DNA from: Mycobacterium pinniadriaticum
GTDB taxonomy: Bacteria > Actinomycetota > Actinomycetes > Mycobacteriales > Mycobacteriaceae
Length of the DNA: 64,000 bases
Assembly: GCF_026242045.1 (NCBI RefSeq)
Contig: NZ_JAPJDO010000001.1
Span: 62,001-126,000, forward strand
Direction of reading: 5' to 3'
The notes under the pieces are model-generated. The model did no database searches. It saw only the letters and a program-made list of their open reading frames with translations, and was not told where the DNA came from. How positions within the stretch are numbered: position 1 is the first letter of the stretch; the number at the start of each line of letters is the position of its first letter. Made by a program: the position numbers and the translations under genes. Shown piece by piece: positions 8,402 through 18,722 of this stretch.

Positions 8402-9840
8402 TTATTGTCCACTGTGTCGGACCCGTTACTCGAGCCATCCCGTCGAAGCTGCGTCACGACCTTGTCGTAGGGCCGTTTGGCGATCGACAGCATCGACCGC
8501 AACGCATCCCCGATGGTGGCGGATTCGATGGCCTTGAAGCCCTTGGGCACCGCGCCGCAGCCGACGGGCACCAGCGCTTCAGTGAAGCCGAGGCGGGCCG
8601 CTTCGGCCAGTCTGCGGTCCATGCCGGTGACCCGCCGCAGATCACCGGCCAGGCCCACCTCGCCGATCACGACGGTCGTGGTGGGCAATGGCAGGTCGGC
8701 GTAGGCCGACGCCATGGCCATCGCGACCGCCAGATCCGAAGACGGATCCATCAACCGCATACCGCCGACGGTGGACAGGTAGATGTCAGTCGCGCTGACC
8801 TTGAGGTTCGCCCGGCGTTCGAGCACCGCGGCGATCATCGCCGCGCGTGAGCTGTCGACCCCGCTGACCGCACGCCGTTGGGGTGCGTTCTCGGGGCGGT
8901 AGGCCAGCAGGGCCTGGACCTCGCCGATGAGCGCGCGCTTACCGTCTAGCGCCACGGTGACCGCTGTTCCCGGAACCGGGTTGGGACGGTCGTCGAGGAA
9001 CAATCCCGACGGGTCGGAAACTCCTTGAATACCGTTGTCGTGCAATAGGAAACAGCCGACCTCGTCGGAAGCGCCGAAGCGGTTCTTGACCCCGCGGACC
9101 ATCCGCAGGGTCGAGTTGCGGTCGCCTTCGAAGTGCAACACCACATCCACCAGGTGCTCCAGCGAACGAGGCCCGGCGATCGCGCCGTCCTTGGTGACAT
9201 GGCCGACCAGCAGCAGCGCCACGCTGCTGGTCTTGGCTGCGGCGGTCAGTGCCGTCGTCACCGCGCGCACCTGGGTAACCCCACCCACGACCCCGTCGTT
9301 GTCGCCGGTCGAGATCGTCTGCACGGAGTCGACCACCACGAGACTGGGCTGCACCGCGTCGATGTGTCCCAGCACCGTGTGGACATCGGATTCAGCAGCC
9401 AAGAACACTTCGTCGTGGGTGCAGCCGGTGCGCTCGGCGCGCATGCGGATCTGGCCGGCCGACTCCTCACCTGACACGTACAGCGCCCGCCGCCCCGATT
9501 GCGCCCATCGGTGCACCACCTCGAGCAGCAGGGTGGACTTGCCGACGCCGGGATCGCCGGCGAGCAGGCTGACCGAGCCGGGCACCACTCCGCCGCCCAG
9601 CACCCGGTCGAGCTCGTCCACCCCGGTCGGGAAGTGTCGGGTGCGGTCGGGGTTGATGGAGCTGATCGGCACCGCCGGCGACGACGGCACCACGGCGCGG
9701 TGCGGCGCACCGCCGGCACTGCTCGTCGCCGCGACCTCGTCGACGGTGCCCCAGGTACCGCACTCGGGGCAGCGGCCAACCCACTTGGCCGTGACATGCC
9801 GGCACTCCGAGCAGCGGAACTGCGAACGCGCCTTGGCCAC
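8392..9840 (-). CDS. radA: DNA repair protein RadA/Sms
   Basis: 482 aa. Domains in order: zinc finger C10-x2-C13 ... C24-x2-C27; RecA-type ATPase with Walker [10 protein letters not shown] near residue 90 and Walker [11 protein letters not shown]; RadA-specific KNRFG motif; Lon-like C-terminal domain from about residue 290 ([19 protein letters not shown] ... [10 protein letters not shown]). RadA is a branch-migration helicase in recombination repair. First gene of the radA-disA operon, divergent from the thioredoxin gene 78 bp away. Confidence 0.96.
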   Translation of the reverse strand: MAKARSQFRCSECRHVTAKWVGRCPECGTWGTVDEVAATSSAGGAPHRAVVPSSPAVPISSINPDRTRHFPTGVDELDRVLGGGVVPGSVSLLAGDPGVGKSTLLLEVVHRWAQSGRRALYVSGEESAGQIRMRAERTGCTHDEVFLAAESDVHTVLGHIDAVQPSLVVVDSVQTISTGDNDGVVGGVTQVRAVTTALTAAAKTSSVALLLVGHVTKDGAIAGPRSLEHLVDVVLHFEGDRNSTLRMVRGVKNRFGASDEVGCFLLHDNGIQGVSDPSGLFLDDRPNPVPGTAVTVALDGKRALIGEVQALLAYRPENAPQRRAVSGVDSSRAAMIAAVLERRANLKVSATDIYLSTVGGMRLMDPSSDLAVAMAMASAYADLPLPTTTVVIGEVGLAGDLRRVTGMDRRLAEAARLGFTEALVPVGCGAVPKGFKAIESATIGDALRSMLSIAKRPYDKVVTQLRRDGSSNGSDTVDNKWL

Positions 9841-9918
9841 GCCGTGACGCTATCGGGTGGGTATGACAGATCAGCGGATTAGCCGATCCCGTGTCCGCGA
9901 CTGCCGGAAAATGGGGGG

Positions 9919-10350
9919 ATGGCAAGTGGGATCGTCGAATGTCCGCAATGCGGCACCCGCAACCGGGTGCCCTCCTCTACCGCCTCGGGCAAGCCGCGGT
10001 GCGCACAATGCCGGCAGTGGCTGCCGTGGATAGTCGATGCCGGGGACGCCGACTACACCGCGGTGGTGGAACAGGCCAGCGTGCCGGTGCTGGTCGACTT
10101 GTGGGCGCCGTGGTGTGGGCCCTGCCGGACGGTCAGCCCGGCCCTCGAACAGCTGGCCACCGAGCGCGCCGGGCGCCTGAAACTGGTGAAGGTCAACGTC
10201 GACAACGCGCCGCAGATCTCGCACCGATTCGAGGTTCAGGCCGTGCCGACGCTGTTGATCACCCAACGCGGCAAGGTGCTTGCGCGGCGGGCCGGGGCGG
10301 CACCGGTGGCGGCATTGCGTGCATGGGTGGACGGCACCCTGTCGGACTGA
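9919..10350 (+). CDS. Thioredoxin 2-like protein with N-terminal zinc ribbon
   Basis: 143 aa. Residues 8-11 (CPQC) and 28-31 (CAQC) form a two-CxxC zinc ribbon, as in E. coli TrxC (thioredoxin 2). The thioredoxin domain follows with the active site WCGPC (in LWAPWCGPCR) and the cis-Pro in QAVPTLLI. It is a cytosolic disulphide reductase; in TrxC the zinc module tunes redox potential. It is divergent from radA-disA, which may place it under the same stress control. This insertion between radA and lpqE is not part of the M. tuberculosis order as I know it. Confidence 0.88.
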   Translation: MASGIVECPQCGTRNRVPSSTASGKPRCAQCRQWLPWIVDAGDADYTAVVEQASVPVLVDLWAPWCGPCRTVSPALEQLATERAGRLKLVKVNVDNAPQISHRFEVQAVPTLLITQRGKVLARRAGAAPVAALRAWVDGTLSD

Positions 10351-10351
10351 A

Positions 10352-10366
10352 CCCCGCTCGTCGGGG
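10352..10366. terminator. Short GC hairpin between convergent genes
   Basis: CCCCG-CTCGT-CGGGG in the 27 bp between the convergent thioredoxin and lpqE genes. There is no U tract, so at best it is a weak bidirectional terminator, as is common in mycobacteria. Confidence 0.3.
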
Positions 10367-10377
10367 GCTGATGCGGC

Positions 10378-10920
10378 CTATTGCCGCGGTGCGCCGCCGG
10401 CCGAGATCGGTACCGCGACGGTGGTCTGGCCGGCCTTGTCGAAGTCGAACGTGAAGTTGTAGGTCAGCCCGTTGGTGATCGGCTGGCTGAGCGTGACTTC
10501 GGCCTTGGCCGTCCGGATCGTGTCCACCGGGGTACCCGCCATGGGCATCACCTCGTCCTGACCGTCGGCGGCGCCGACGATCAGCGAGTTGCCCGCTGGG
10601 ATGTCAGTCTTGCCGGTCACCTCGACCGATCCCACATCAGAGCTGATGGCGACCAGCTTGTCGTGGGTGTCCGCGGAGGTGTTTGCCGCCACGAAGATGA
10701 GCTCGACGGTGCGCCCCGGCTGGAGATAGTCGCTGCTCTGCACCGCTTGCAGGTGAACATTTCGCAAGGCGATGTTGGCGACATTGGCCTCCACGCCGTT
10801 GACGGCCGCCACCTGGTCGGCGGTCTGCGAGATCTGACCCGACCCACAGCCCGTCAGAATCAGGCCGCAGGCGGCCAGGCCAGCGGATGCGGCCACGAGG
10901 CGATTCGTCAAGCGGTTCAC
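10378..10920 (-). CDS. lpqE: Lipoprotein LpqE
   Basis: 180 aa secreted lipoprotein. Signal peptide MNRLTNRLVAASAGLAACG and a clear lipobox ILTGC with acylated Cys at residue 25. The mature domain is a beta-rich module with strands such as TVELIFVAANTSADTHDKLVAISS and GQDEVMPMAGTPVD, resembling the PCuAC/DUF461 copper-chaperone fold but without an obvious Met/His copper site. Its position upstream and divergent from carD matches Rv3584. Located on the outer face of the membrane; role unknown, possibly envelope or metal homeostasis. Confidence 0.85.
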   Translation of the reverse strand: MNRLTNRLVAASAGLAACGLILTGCGSGQISQTADQVAAVNGVEANVANIALRNVHLQAVQSSDYLQPGRTVELIFVAANTSADTHDKLVAISSDVGSVEVTGKTDIPAGNSLIVGAADGQDEVMPMAGTPVDTIRTAKAEVTLSQPITNGLTYNFTFDFDKAGQTTVAVPISAGGAPRQ

Positions 10921-11703
<783 letters not shown>

Positions 11704-11720
11704 CTGCCCTGAGGGGTTCG

Positions 11721-12383
11721 GTGTCGGACACGGTCGCGGTCGTCACGGCCGCCGGATCCGGTGAACGGCTGGGAGCTGGTATCCCGAAGGCGTTCGTGGA
11801 TCTCGGTGGCCGAACGATGCTCGAACGCTCCGTCGACGGGTTGCTTGCCTCCGGCGTCGTGGACCGGGTGGTGGTCGCCGCGCCGGTCGACCGCGTCGAC
11901 GAAACCAAGCTTCTGCTCGACGGCCGTGCCACGGTCGTCGCGGGCGGTCCGGAACGTCCCGAAACGGTTCGGCGCGCACTGGATGCGATCGGGGACCCTG
12001 AATTCGTCTTGGTGCACGACGCCGCCCGCCCGCTGACGCCGGTCGAACAGATCCAACGGGTGGTCACCGCCCTGCGAGATGGGCTGCGAGCGGTCATTCC
12101 GGTGCTGCCGCTCATCGACACTGTCAAGGCCGTCGATGCCAACGGCGTGGTACTCGGCACACCGGAGCGATCCGGACTGCGTGCCGTCCAGACGCCGCAG
12201 GGTTTCGATACGGCGCTGCTGCGCCGGGCCTACGAGCGTGGCGGTGGCGCCAGCGTCACCGACGACGCCTCGCTGGTGGAGTACCTGGGCACCCCGGTAC
12301 ACACCGTCGACGGCGACACCCTCGCCTTCAAGATCACCACCCCGCTGGATCTCCAGCTGGCCCGGGCCCTGCTCGGCGCATGA
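11721..12383 (+). CDS. ispD: 2-C-methyl-D-erythritol 4-phosphate cytidylyltransferase IspD
   Basis: 220 aa, GTG start preceded by GAGGGG. Nucleotidyltransferase glycine-rich loop [16 protein letters not shown] at residues 8-23, the LVHDAARPL segment that binds CTP/Mg, and the conserved Lys in [13 protein letters not shown]. It makes CDP-methylerythritol in the MEP isoprenoid pathway. It overlaps ispF by 4 bp (ATGA), so the two MEP genes are translationally coupled, downstream of carD. Confidence 0.95.
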   Translation: MSDTVAVVTAAGSGERLGAGIPKAFVDLGGRTMLERSVDGLLASGVVDRVVVAAPVDRVDETKLLLDGRATVVAGGPERPETVRRALDAIGDPEFVLVHDAARPLTPVEQIQRVVTALRDGLRAVIPVLPLIDTVKAVDANGVVLGTPERSGLRAVQTPQGFDTALLRRAYERGGGASVTDDASLVEYLGTPVHTVDGDTLAFKITTPLDLQLARALLGA

Positions 12384-12880
12384 CGATTCCCCGTGTCGGG
12401 CTGGGCACCGACGTTCATCCGATCGAAGCCGGCCGACCCTGCTGGCTACTGGGCCTGTTGTTCGACGGATCCGACGGCTGCTCCGGGCACTCCGACGGTG
12501 ATGTGGCCGTGCACGCGTTGTGCGATGCCCTGCTCTCCGCCGCTGGCCTCGGCGATCTGGGGACGGTGTTCGGAGTGGATCAACCGCAGTGGCGCGGTGT
12601 GACCGGCGCGCAGATGCTGGTCCACGTCCGCGATCTGCTCGCCGCCGCGGACTGGACCGTCGGCAACGCCACCGTCCAGGTCATCGCCAACCGCCCCAAG
12701 GTGGGCCCGCGCCGGGAAGAGGCCCAGCGGGTGCTCTCCGGGCTGCTGGGCGCGCCGGTGTCGGTCTCGGCGACAACCACCGACGGTCTCGGGCTGACCG
12801 GTCGCGGCGAAGGTATGGCCGCTGTCGCCACCGCATTGGTGGTCGCCGGACCCGCCTCGATGCCGAACAACCCCGATTAG
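12380..12880 (+). CDS. ispF: 2-C-methyl-D-erythritol 2,4-cyclodiphosphate synthase IspF
   Basis: 166 aa trimeric zinc enzyme. Zinc ligands are in GTDVHPIE (Asp11, His13) and the third His in [22 protein letters not shown]; the C-terminal signature [17 protein letters not shown] is intact. It forms the cyclic diphosphate MEcPP in isoprenoid synthesis. ATGA overlap with ispD; cysS follows after 19 bp. Length is about 6 residues longer than many family members, at the C-terminus. Confidence 0.95.
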   Translation: MTIPRVGLGTDVHPIEAGRPCWLLGLLFDGSDGCSGHSDGDVAVHALCDALLSAAGLGDLGTVFGVDQPQWRGVTGAQMLVHVRDLLAAADWTVGNATVQVIANRPKVGPRREEAQRVLSGLLGAPVSVSATTTDGLGLTGRGEGMAAVATALVVAGPASMPNNPD

Positions 12881-12899
12881 GCCGGTAAGCTGGCGCGTC

Positions 12900-14306
12900 G
12901 TGACCTCAAGCGGCCTGCGGCTCCATGACACCTTTACCGGTGTCGTGCGGGAATTCGTGCCGCTACGCGCCGGCCACGCCTCGATCTATCTGTGCGGTGC
13001 CACCGTGCAGGGGCTGCCGCACATCGGCCACGTCCGCAGCGGGGTGGCCTTCGATGTGCTGCGCCGATGGCTGATGGCCAAGGGTTTCGACGTGGCGTTC
13101 ATCCGCAACGTCACCGACATCGACGACAAGATCCTCAACAAGGCCGCCGACGCCGGCCGGCCGTGGTGGGAGTGGGCGGCGACCCACGAGCGGGAGTTCA
13201 GCGCGGCCTACGACGCGCTCGGTGTGCTGCCGCCGTCAGCCGAGCCCAGGGCTACCGGGCACATCACCCAGATCGTCGAGCTCATCGAGCGACTCGTGGA
13301 CACCGGCCACGCCTACACCGGGGCCGGTGACGTCTATTTCGATGTGCTGAGCTTTCCCGAATACGGTCTGCTCTCCGGGCACAAGATCGACGACGTGCAC
13401 CAGGGCGAGGGTGCCGGCACCGGCAAGCGTGACCAGCGTGATTTCACGTTGTGGAAGGGCGCCAAGCCGGGTGAGCCGTCCTGGCCGACCCCGTGGGGGC
13501 GCGGTCGTCCGGGCTGGCATTCCGAATGCGTGGCGATGGCGCACGAGTACCTCGGTGCCGAGTTTGACATCCACTGCGGCGGAATGGATTTGGTGTTCCC
13601 GCACCACGAGAACGAGATCGCCCAGGCGCGCGCCGCGGGCGACGGCTTCGCCCGGTACTGGCTACACAACGGCTGGGTCACCATGGGCGGGGAGAAGATG
13701 AGCAAATCGCTGGGCAACGTCCTGGCGATACCCGCTGTGCTGCAACGGGTTCGGCCCGCCGAGCTGCGCTACTACCTGGGTAGCGCACACTATCGGTCGA
13801 TGCTGGAATTCTCCGAGACGGCGCTGCAGGACGCGGTGAAGGCCTACACGGGAATCGAGGAATTCCTGCACCGGGTGCGAATCCGGGTGGGCGCCGTGGC
13901 GCCGGGCACCTGGACCGACAAGTTCGGCGCCGCGCTCGACGACGACTTGGCGGTACCCGCCGCGCTGGCCGAGGTGCATGCCGCCCGCGCCGACGGAAAC
14001 CGGGCCCTGGAGTCCGGGGATCACGAGACCGCGTTGGCCAAGGCCCGCGACATCCGTTCGATGATGGGCATTCTTGGCTGCGACCCGCTTGACGAGCGCT
14101 GGGAGACCCGCGATGAGACATCGGCCGCGCTGGGCGCGGTGGACGTATTGGTGCGAGCGGAACTCAACCGCCGCGATGAGGCTCGCCAGACCCGGGACTG
14201 GGCTCTGGCCGACGAGATCCGGGATCGACTGAAGGAAGCCGGTATCGAGGTCACGGACACCTCAGACGGACCGCAGTGGGCGCTACGCGACGAAGGCGGC
14301 AAGTAG
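12900..14306 (+). CDS. cysS: Cysteinyl-tRNA synthetase
   Basis: 468 aa class Ia synthetase. HIGH motif as PHIGHVRS (about residue 40), zinc-binding Cys residues (YLCGATVQG, then CxxHxxxC-type elements around [13 protein letters not shown] and [17 protein letters not shown]), and KMSKS as [11 protein letters not shown]-terminal DALR helical domain from about 340. It charges tRNA-Cys; Rv3580c orthologue, distinct from the mycothiol enzyme MshC. GTG start at 12900. It runs directly into the methyltransferase gene (stop 14306, next start 14307). Confidence 0.95.
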   Translation: MTSSGLRLHDTFTGVVREFVPLRAGHASIYLCGATVQGLPHIGHVRSGVAFDVLRRWLMAKGFDVAFIRNVTDIDDKILNKAADAGRPWWEWAATHEREFSAAYDALGVLPPSAEPRATGHITQIVELIERLVDTGHAYTGAGDVYFDVLSFPEYGLLSGHKIDDVHQGEGAGTGKRDQRDFTLWKGAKPGEPSWPTPWGRGRPGWHSECVAMAHEYLGAEFDIHCGGMDLVFPHHENEIAQARAAGDGFARYWLHNGWVTMGGEKMSKSLGNVLAIPAVLQRVRPAELRYYLGSAHYRSMLEFSETALQDAVKAYTGIEEFLHRVRIRVGAVAPGTWTDKFGAALDDDLAVPAALAEVHAARADGNRALESGDHETALAKARDIRSMMGILGCDPLDERWETRDETSAALGAVDVLVRAELNRRDEARQTRDWALADEIRDRLKEAGIEVTDTSDGPQWALRDEGGK

Positions 14307-15239
14307 ATGGCCGGAAACTCCAAGCGCCGTGGTGCCATCCGCAAAGAGGGCACCAAGAAGGGTCCGACCGTCGGCTCGGGCGGGCAGCGCAGGCGGGGGC
14401 TCGAAGGGCGCGGTGCCACCCCGCCCGCACACATGCGTCCCGGTCATCCTGCTGCCAGACGGGCCGCCAAGCAGACGCGCAAACCCGCGAAGCCCACCGA
14501 TGAGACCGAAATGGTGCTGGGCCGTAATCCCGTGCTGGAGTGCCTGCGTGCGCACGCACCGGCAACGGCGTTGTACGTGGCGTTGGGCGCCGAAGCCGAC
14601 GAGCGGATGACCGAGTCGGTCACGCTGGCCGCCGATCGCGGTATCGCGATCCTCGAGGTCCCGCGCGGTGATCTGGACAGGCTGAGCGCCAACGGTTTAC
14701 ATCAGGGCATCGCCCTGCAGGTGCCGCCGTACGACTACGCTCACCCGGACGATCTGCTGGCCTCGGCCACGTCCGATCTCGAGCCGGCCCTGCTGGTCGC
14801 GTTGGACAACATCTCCGACCCACGCAATCTGGGCGCGATCATCCGGTCGGTCGCGGCGTTCGCCGGCCACGGCGTGCTGATTCCGCAGCGGCGTTCGGCC
14901 TCGGTGACCGCCGTCGCGTGGCGCACCAGCGCGGGTGCGGCCGCGCGGGTGCGGGTCGCGCGCGCGACCAACCTCAACCGCACGCTCAAGGAATGGGGTG
15001 ACGCGGGCCTGCAGGTGGTCGGGCTCGACGCCGAGGGTGACACCACCATCGATGAGTTCGACGCGTCCGGTCCTTTGGTGGTCGTCGTCGGGTCGGAGGG
15101 CAAGGGGCTGTCCAGATTGGTGCGACAGAACTGCGATGCGGTGCTGTCGATCCCGATGGCCGGGCCGACGGAGTCGCTGAACGCGTCGGTGGCCGCGGGG
15201 GTCGTGTTGGCTGAGATCGCCCGTCAGCGGCGCCGCTGA
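14307..15239 (+). CDS. rlmB: 23S rRNA (guanosine-2'-O-)-methyltransferase RlmB-type, SpoU/TrmH family
   Basis: 310 aa. The first 60 residues are a basic low-complexity tail common in mycobacterial orthologues. A small substrate-binding domain follows ([12 protein letters not shown]), then the SPOUT methyltransferase knot with its three signatures: [25 protein letters not shown] motif 1, [13 protein letters not shown] motif 2, and [19 protein letters not shown] motif 3. It methylates the ribose of a 23S rRNA guanosine using SAM. Abuts cysS with no gap, as in Rv3580c-Rv3579c, and is the last gene of the carD operon. Confidence 0.9.
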   Translation: MAGNSKRRGAIRKEGTKKGPTVGSGGQRRRGLEGRGATPPAHMRPGHPAARRAAKQTRKPAKPTDETEMVLGRNPVLECLRAHAPATALYVALGAEADERMTESVTLAADRGIAILEVPRGDLDRLSANGLHQGIALQVPPYDYAHPDDLLASATSDLEPALLVALDNISDPRNLGAIIRSVAAFAGHGVLIPQRRSASVTAVAWRTSAGAAARVRVARATNLNRTLKEWGDAGLQVVGLDAEGDTTIDEFDASGPLVVVVGSEGKGLSRLVRQNCDAVLSIPMAGPTESLNASVAAGVVLAEIARQRRR

Positions 15240-15257
15240 CCGGTCCCGCCGGCGTGG

Positions 15258-16178
15258 TCAGGACCACGGGTCGGCGCGTTGCCACACCGTCGGCAGGTGC
15301 AGGGCGACACCGTCGCGCTGCGCCAGCCTCGACAGCACGCGCATCGACACGTCGAGGTCGTCGCCCGCATACGGTAGAGCCCGCATCGGTTCGGTGAGCG
15401 GTCGGAAGAAGTCGTCCCAGTGGATGAGCACCGCCCGGCGGGCGCCGACCGCAAGCACCGTCTGTTCCCAGTACTGCTCGATGTAGGCCTGGGGTTGCAC
15501 GCCGAGCTGGCCGACGCCGAGGTAGGCGATCTCGGCCCGGCGACCGTCGAGGGCGCCGGTTAGAAAGCCCGCACTGCCCTGGATGAGCAGCCGGCGGTCG
15601 CTGGGTGCGTGGTGGATCAGGGTCGACCAGGCCTCGCCGCAGCGGAAGGCCGACGCTTTCGCCGGTGGCACGACCGGGGCGGTGATCGGGCCGGGGAAGC
15701 GGTCCGGAGGGCAGTGGTGCGACTCGATCAGCGTCACGCTGAACGGACCCAGAGTCAGCACTTGTCCCGAACTCGCCACAACGATCTGTTCGGAGGAGAG
15801 TCCATGTCCACGAGCGATATTGGCGGCCGACTCGCCCCCGACCAGCCTGGCCCCGGTGCGGCCCGCCACGTATGCGGAATCCATCGCATGGTCGTAGTGG
15901 GTGTGCACGGGTAGTACCGCGGCCAGTCGGTTGATCTTGGCCCGATTGAGGCAGTAGTCGATGCGCGACACCGACGGCGTGAGCCGGCGCAATCCGACGT
16001 CCAGCAGTGTCGGGCGGGAGAAGAACCCGTCGGTCAGTAGCGCCGAGGTGCCGTCGTCAACCAGTAGCGTTGACACCCCGAGCCAGGTGACCGAAAGCGC
16101 GGCGTCCGGGTCGGCGTCGGGCATGCCGAAACGGTCACGGTAGTCGGAGATATCTGGCCTGCCGAGCTTCAGCCGCAT
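15258..16178 (-). CDS. Metallo-beta-lactamase fold hydrolase (Rv3577-type)
   Basis: 306 aa. Zinc site motif VHTHYDHAMDSAYVAG (HxHxDH) near residue 105, further ligands around ESHHCPPDRFPGP and a late VLIHWDDFF. The family includes N-acyl-phosphatidylethanolamine phospholipase-like enzymes, but the substrate is unknown. Its start shares one base with the stop of pxpA (16178), so the two are in one operon. Confidence 0.8.
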   Translation of the reverse strand: MRLKLGRPDISDYRDRFGMPDADPDAALSVTWLGVSTLLVDDGTSALLTDGFFSRPTLLDVGLRRLTPSVSRIDYCLNRAKINRLAAVLPVHTHYDHAMDSAYVAGRTGARLVGGESAANIARGHGLSSEQIVVASSGQVLTLGPFSVTLIESHHCPPDRFPGPITAPVVPPAKASAFRCGEAWSTLIHHAPSDRRLLIQGSAGFLTGALDGRRAEIAYLGVGQLGVQPQAYIEQYWEQTVLAVGARRAVLIHWDDFFRPLTEPMRALPYAGDDLDVSMRVLSRLAQRDGVALHLPTVWQRADPWS

Positions 16179-16936
16179 CAGACGAATGCCTTCAGTTCAA
16201 TGCTGTCACGCAGCAGACGCTCGCGTACCGCGGCGGCGATATTCACCGCACCACGCGAATCCCCGTGTACACAAACCGATTCCACCCGCACATCGACCGC
16301 CGTTCCATCGACGGCCAGCACCCGGCCACTGTGCACCATCCCGGCCACCCGTTCGGCGATCTGATCGGGATCGTGCAGCACCGCCCCTTCTTCGCGACGG
16401 GAAACCAGTGTCCCGTCCGCATGGTAGGCGCGGTCGGCGAACGCCTCGGCGACGGTGCGCAACCCCAGTCGCTGTGCCTCGTCGAAGAACACCGACCCGG
16501 CTAGGCTCAGTACTGGCAGGTCGGGGTCGACAGCATGGACCGCCTCGGCGACCGCGCGGGCCTGCTCACGGTGATTGACGATCGTGTTGTACAGCGCGCC
16601 ATGAGGTTTCACGTAACCGACTTCGGATCCGGCGACGCGCGCCAGCGCCTGTAGGGCGCCGATCTGGTAGATCACCTCGGCGGTCAGCTCGGCAGGCGCG
16701 ACATCGATGAACCGGCGTCCGAATCCGGCGAGGTCGCGGTAGCTGACCTGGGCGCCGATGCGCACGCCGCGCTCGGCGGCGGCCCGGGAGGTTCGGGCCA
16801 GCCCGGCCGGATCTCCGGCATGGAAACCGCAAGCGAGATTGGCGCTGGTGACGATGTCGAGCATGGCGGCGTCGTCGCCGAGTTCCCACACCCCGAACCC
16901 TTCGCCGAGGTCTGCGTTCAAGTCGACCGACGCCAC
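16178..16936 (-). CDS. pxpA: 5-oxoprolinase subunit PxpA (LamB/YcsF family)
   Basis: 252 aa, family-standard length. Opening motif VDLNADLGEGFGVWELGDDAAML with conserved Asp/Asn/Glu, SANLACGFHAGDP, and VKPHGALYN with the catalytic-site His. PxpA acts with PxpBC to hydrolyse 5-oxoproline to glutamate. PxpB and PxpC are not adjacent here, so they may lie elsewhere. The gene precedes the MBL hydrolase with a one-base overlap. Upstream is a 105-bp gap with a direct repeat. Confidence 0.9.
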   Translation of the reverse strand: MASVDLNADLGEGFGVWELGDDAAMLDIVTSANLACGFHAGDPAGLARTSRAAAERGVRIGAQVSYRDLAGFGRRFIDVAPAELTAEVIYQIGALQALARVAGSEVGYVKPHGALYNTIVNHREQARAVAEAVHAVDPDLPVLSLAGSVFFDEAQRLGLRTVAEAFADRAYHADGTLVSRREEGAVLHDPDQIAERVAGMVHSGRVLAVDGTAVDVRVESVCVHGDSRGAVNIAAAVRERLLRDSIELKAFV

Positions 16937-16949
16937 GAACCCCAGCCTA

Positions 16950-17033
16950 GGCGAGTCGACGATGCCGCCGAGGGACGAGGCGGAGGAGGAGTGAGCGATG
17001 GTGCCGAGGCGAGTCGACGATGCCGCCGAGGGA
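16950..17033. repeat. 26-bp exact direct repeat, two copies
   Basis: An identical 26-bp unit beginning GGCGAGTCGACGATGCCG lies at 16950-16975 and 17008-17033, offset by 58 bp, in the gap between the pxpA start and the end of the zinc permease gene. The spacer is purine-rich. It does not look coding. Possible origins are a local duplication or a repeated regulatory/attenuator element. Confidence 0.75.
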
Positions 17034-17041
17034 ACCCGAGC

Positions 17042-17908
17042 CTAGGCGGCAGCGGGGTCGTGATGGCGCCTGCTGATCGCCCAGCACACCAGGTAGATGA
17101 CGAACGAGATCGTCGTGACGAACACCGACACCGGGACGCCGGGTGCCAGTGACAGCACGATTCCGAGGACTGCGGACAGCTCGGCGAAGAGAACCGACGC
17201 GGCGATCACCGCGGGCGGCGAGCTGAACACCCGGGCCGCCGCTGCGGCCGGCGTGATGAGCAGCGACATCACCAACAGCGCGCCGACGATCTGCACGCCC
17301 TGCGCGGCGACCACGCCGACCAGTGCCGCGAACACGATGCCCAGCACGCGTACCGGGACACCACGGGCCGCTGCCACCTCCGGGTCGGCGGTGGCGAACA
17401 GCAACGGCCGATAGCTGACCGTCAGCACGCCGACCACCAAGACCGTCACCGCCACCAGCAGCGCCAGCCCCGAGTAGCCGACGCCGACGATCTGACCGGT
17501 CAGCAGGGCGAAGCTGGTGCCGGCCCGGCCGGGATAGAGGTGGATGAACAGCACCGCCAGGCCCAGGCCGAACGCCAGTACGACGCCGATCGCAGAATCG
17601 CGTTCGCGGGCCCGCTGGCCGAGGATGCCGAACAGGACGGCCGCCAACGCGCTGCCCACCAACGCGCCGAGCCCGACGTTTAAGCCGGCCAGCAGCGCGA
17701 ACGCCGCGCCGGTCAGCGACAGCTCGCTGGACCCGTGGACGGCGAACGACATCTGGCGCATCACGATGAACGGCCCGATCAGCCCGGCCACCAGTGCCAG
17801 CAGTGCCGCCGCGACCAGGGCCTGCTGCACGAAGTCCCGGCCCAGCAGGTCGGCGGTGATGTGGAACGAGAACAGGTTCTCCAGCAGGTGGGTGAGCCGG
17901 TCATTCAT
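17042..17908 (-). CDS. znuB: Zinc ABC transporter permease (ZnuB-type)
   Basis: 288 aa from the ATG at 17908, 8 bp inside the ATPase gene's 3' end. The longer ORF start at 17962 is inside the ATPase gene and is rejected. It has about eight hydrophobic segments of the ABC-3 metal-permease family, for example LVAAALLALVAGLIGPFIVM, ALLAGLNVGLGALVGSALAA and IVGALLVMSLLITPAAAA; the last is the family's conserved cytoplasmic-loop region. Forms the membrane channel with the preceding ATPase and binding protein. ABC-3 permeases also move Mn; zinc is favoured by the Zur-like box upstream of the operon. Confidence 0.9.
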   Translation of the reverse strand: MNDRLTHLLENLFSFHITADLLGRDFVQQALVAAALLALVAGLIGPFIVMRQMSFAVHGSSELSLTGAAFALLAGLNVGLGALVGSALAAVLFGILGQRARERDSAIGVVLAFGLGLAVLFIHLYPGRAGTSFALLTGQIVGVGYSGLALLVAVTVLVVGVLTVSYRPLLFATADPEVAAARGVPVRVLGIVFAALVGVVAAQGVQIVGALLVMSLLITPAAAAARVFSSPPAVIAASVLFAELSAVLGIVLSLAPGVPVSVFVTTISFVIYLVCWAISRRHHDPAAA

Positions 17909-18713
17909 CGGCGTGCCCGTGGGGGTGTCCGGAGTGGTCGAGATGCTCGCCCACCACGACATAGCGGTTGCCGACCTGGACTACCTGGATGTCGGCCTGA
18001 TAGAGCTCCGAGAGGGTCTCCGAGGTCATCACCTCAGCCACGGTGCCGATCCGGAATCTGCCGTTGACCAGGTAGAGCACCCGGTCCACGTAGGGCACCA
18101 CCGGGTTGATCTCGTGCGTCACGAACATCACCGCGGTGCCGGACTGGCGGCGACGGTCGATCAGCCGGGCCACCAGCCGGGCACTGGCCGGATCGAGGTT
18201 GAGCAGCGGTTCGTCGCAGAGCAGCAACACCGGGTCGCTGGCCAGCGCCTGGGCGATGCGCACGCGCTGCAATTCGCCGCCCGACATCACCCCGACCGGA
18301 ACCTTGGCCAGCTTGAGTGCGTGCACCTGCGCCAGCGCGCGTTCCACGACGTCTCGGCGGTGTTGCCGCTCTTTTCGCGTTGGCGGCGCGATGCCCCAGT
18401 GGTGGCCGTCGACGCCGAGCCGCACCAAGTCGCGTCCGCGCAGGCTCAGCCCGCGGTCGACCGACCGGTGTTGGGGCACATAGCCGATCCGTTCGCTGCC
18501 GGTTTCGATCGGCCGGCCCTCGATGGTCGCCGTGCCCGCACTCAGCGGGAGTTGGCCCAACAGCACTTTGAACAAAGATGTCTTACCGGTGCCGTTGGGG
18601 CCGAGGATGGCGATGAATTCGCCGGCTGCGACCTTCAGGTCGAGGTGGTCCCACAACACCCGGTCCCCGAAGGCCAGCCGAGCACCCGACAAGCAGACGA
18701 TCTCGGCACCCAC
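17901..18713 (-). CDS. znuC: Zinc ABC transporter ATP-binding protein (ZnuC-type)
   Basis: 270 aa. Walker A GPNGTGKTS (about 38-46), signature motif LSGGE-like as VMSGGELQRVRIAQAL, Walker B VLLLCDEPLLNLD, and a switch His in MFVTHEINP. The C-terminal tail is His-rich (DHSGHPHGHADE), which could bind zinc. Sits between the substrate-binding lipoprotein (9-bp gap) and the permease (8-bp overlap): one transcript ordered A-C-B. Confidence 0.93.
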   Translation of the reverse strand: MGAEIVCLSGARLAFGDRVLWDHLDLKVAAGEFIAILGPNGTGKTSLFKVLLGQLPLSAGTATIEGRPIETGSERIGYVPQHRSVDRGLSLRGRDLVRLGVDGHHWGIAPPTRKERQHRRDVVERALAQVHALKLAKVPVGVMSGGELQRVRIAQALASDPVLLLCDEPLLNLDPASARLVARLIDRRRQSGTAVMFVTHEINPVVPYVDRVLYLVNGRFRIGTVAEVMTSETLSELYQADIQVVQVGNRYVVVGEHLDHSGHPHGHADE

Positions 18714-18722
18714 AAGCAGTGA

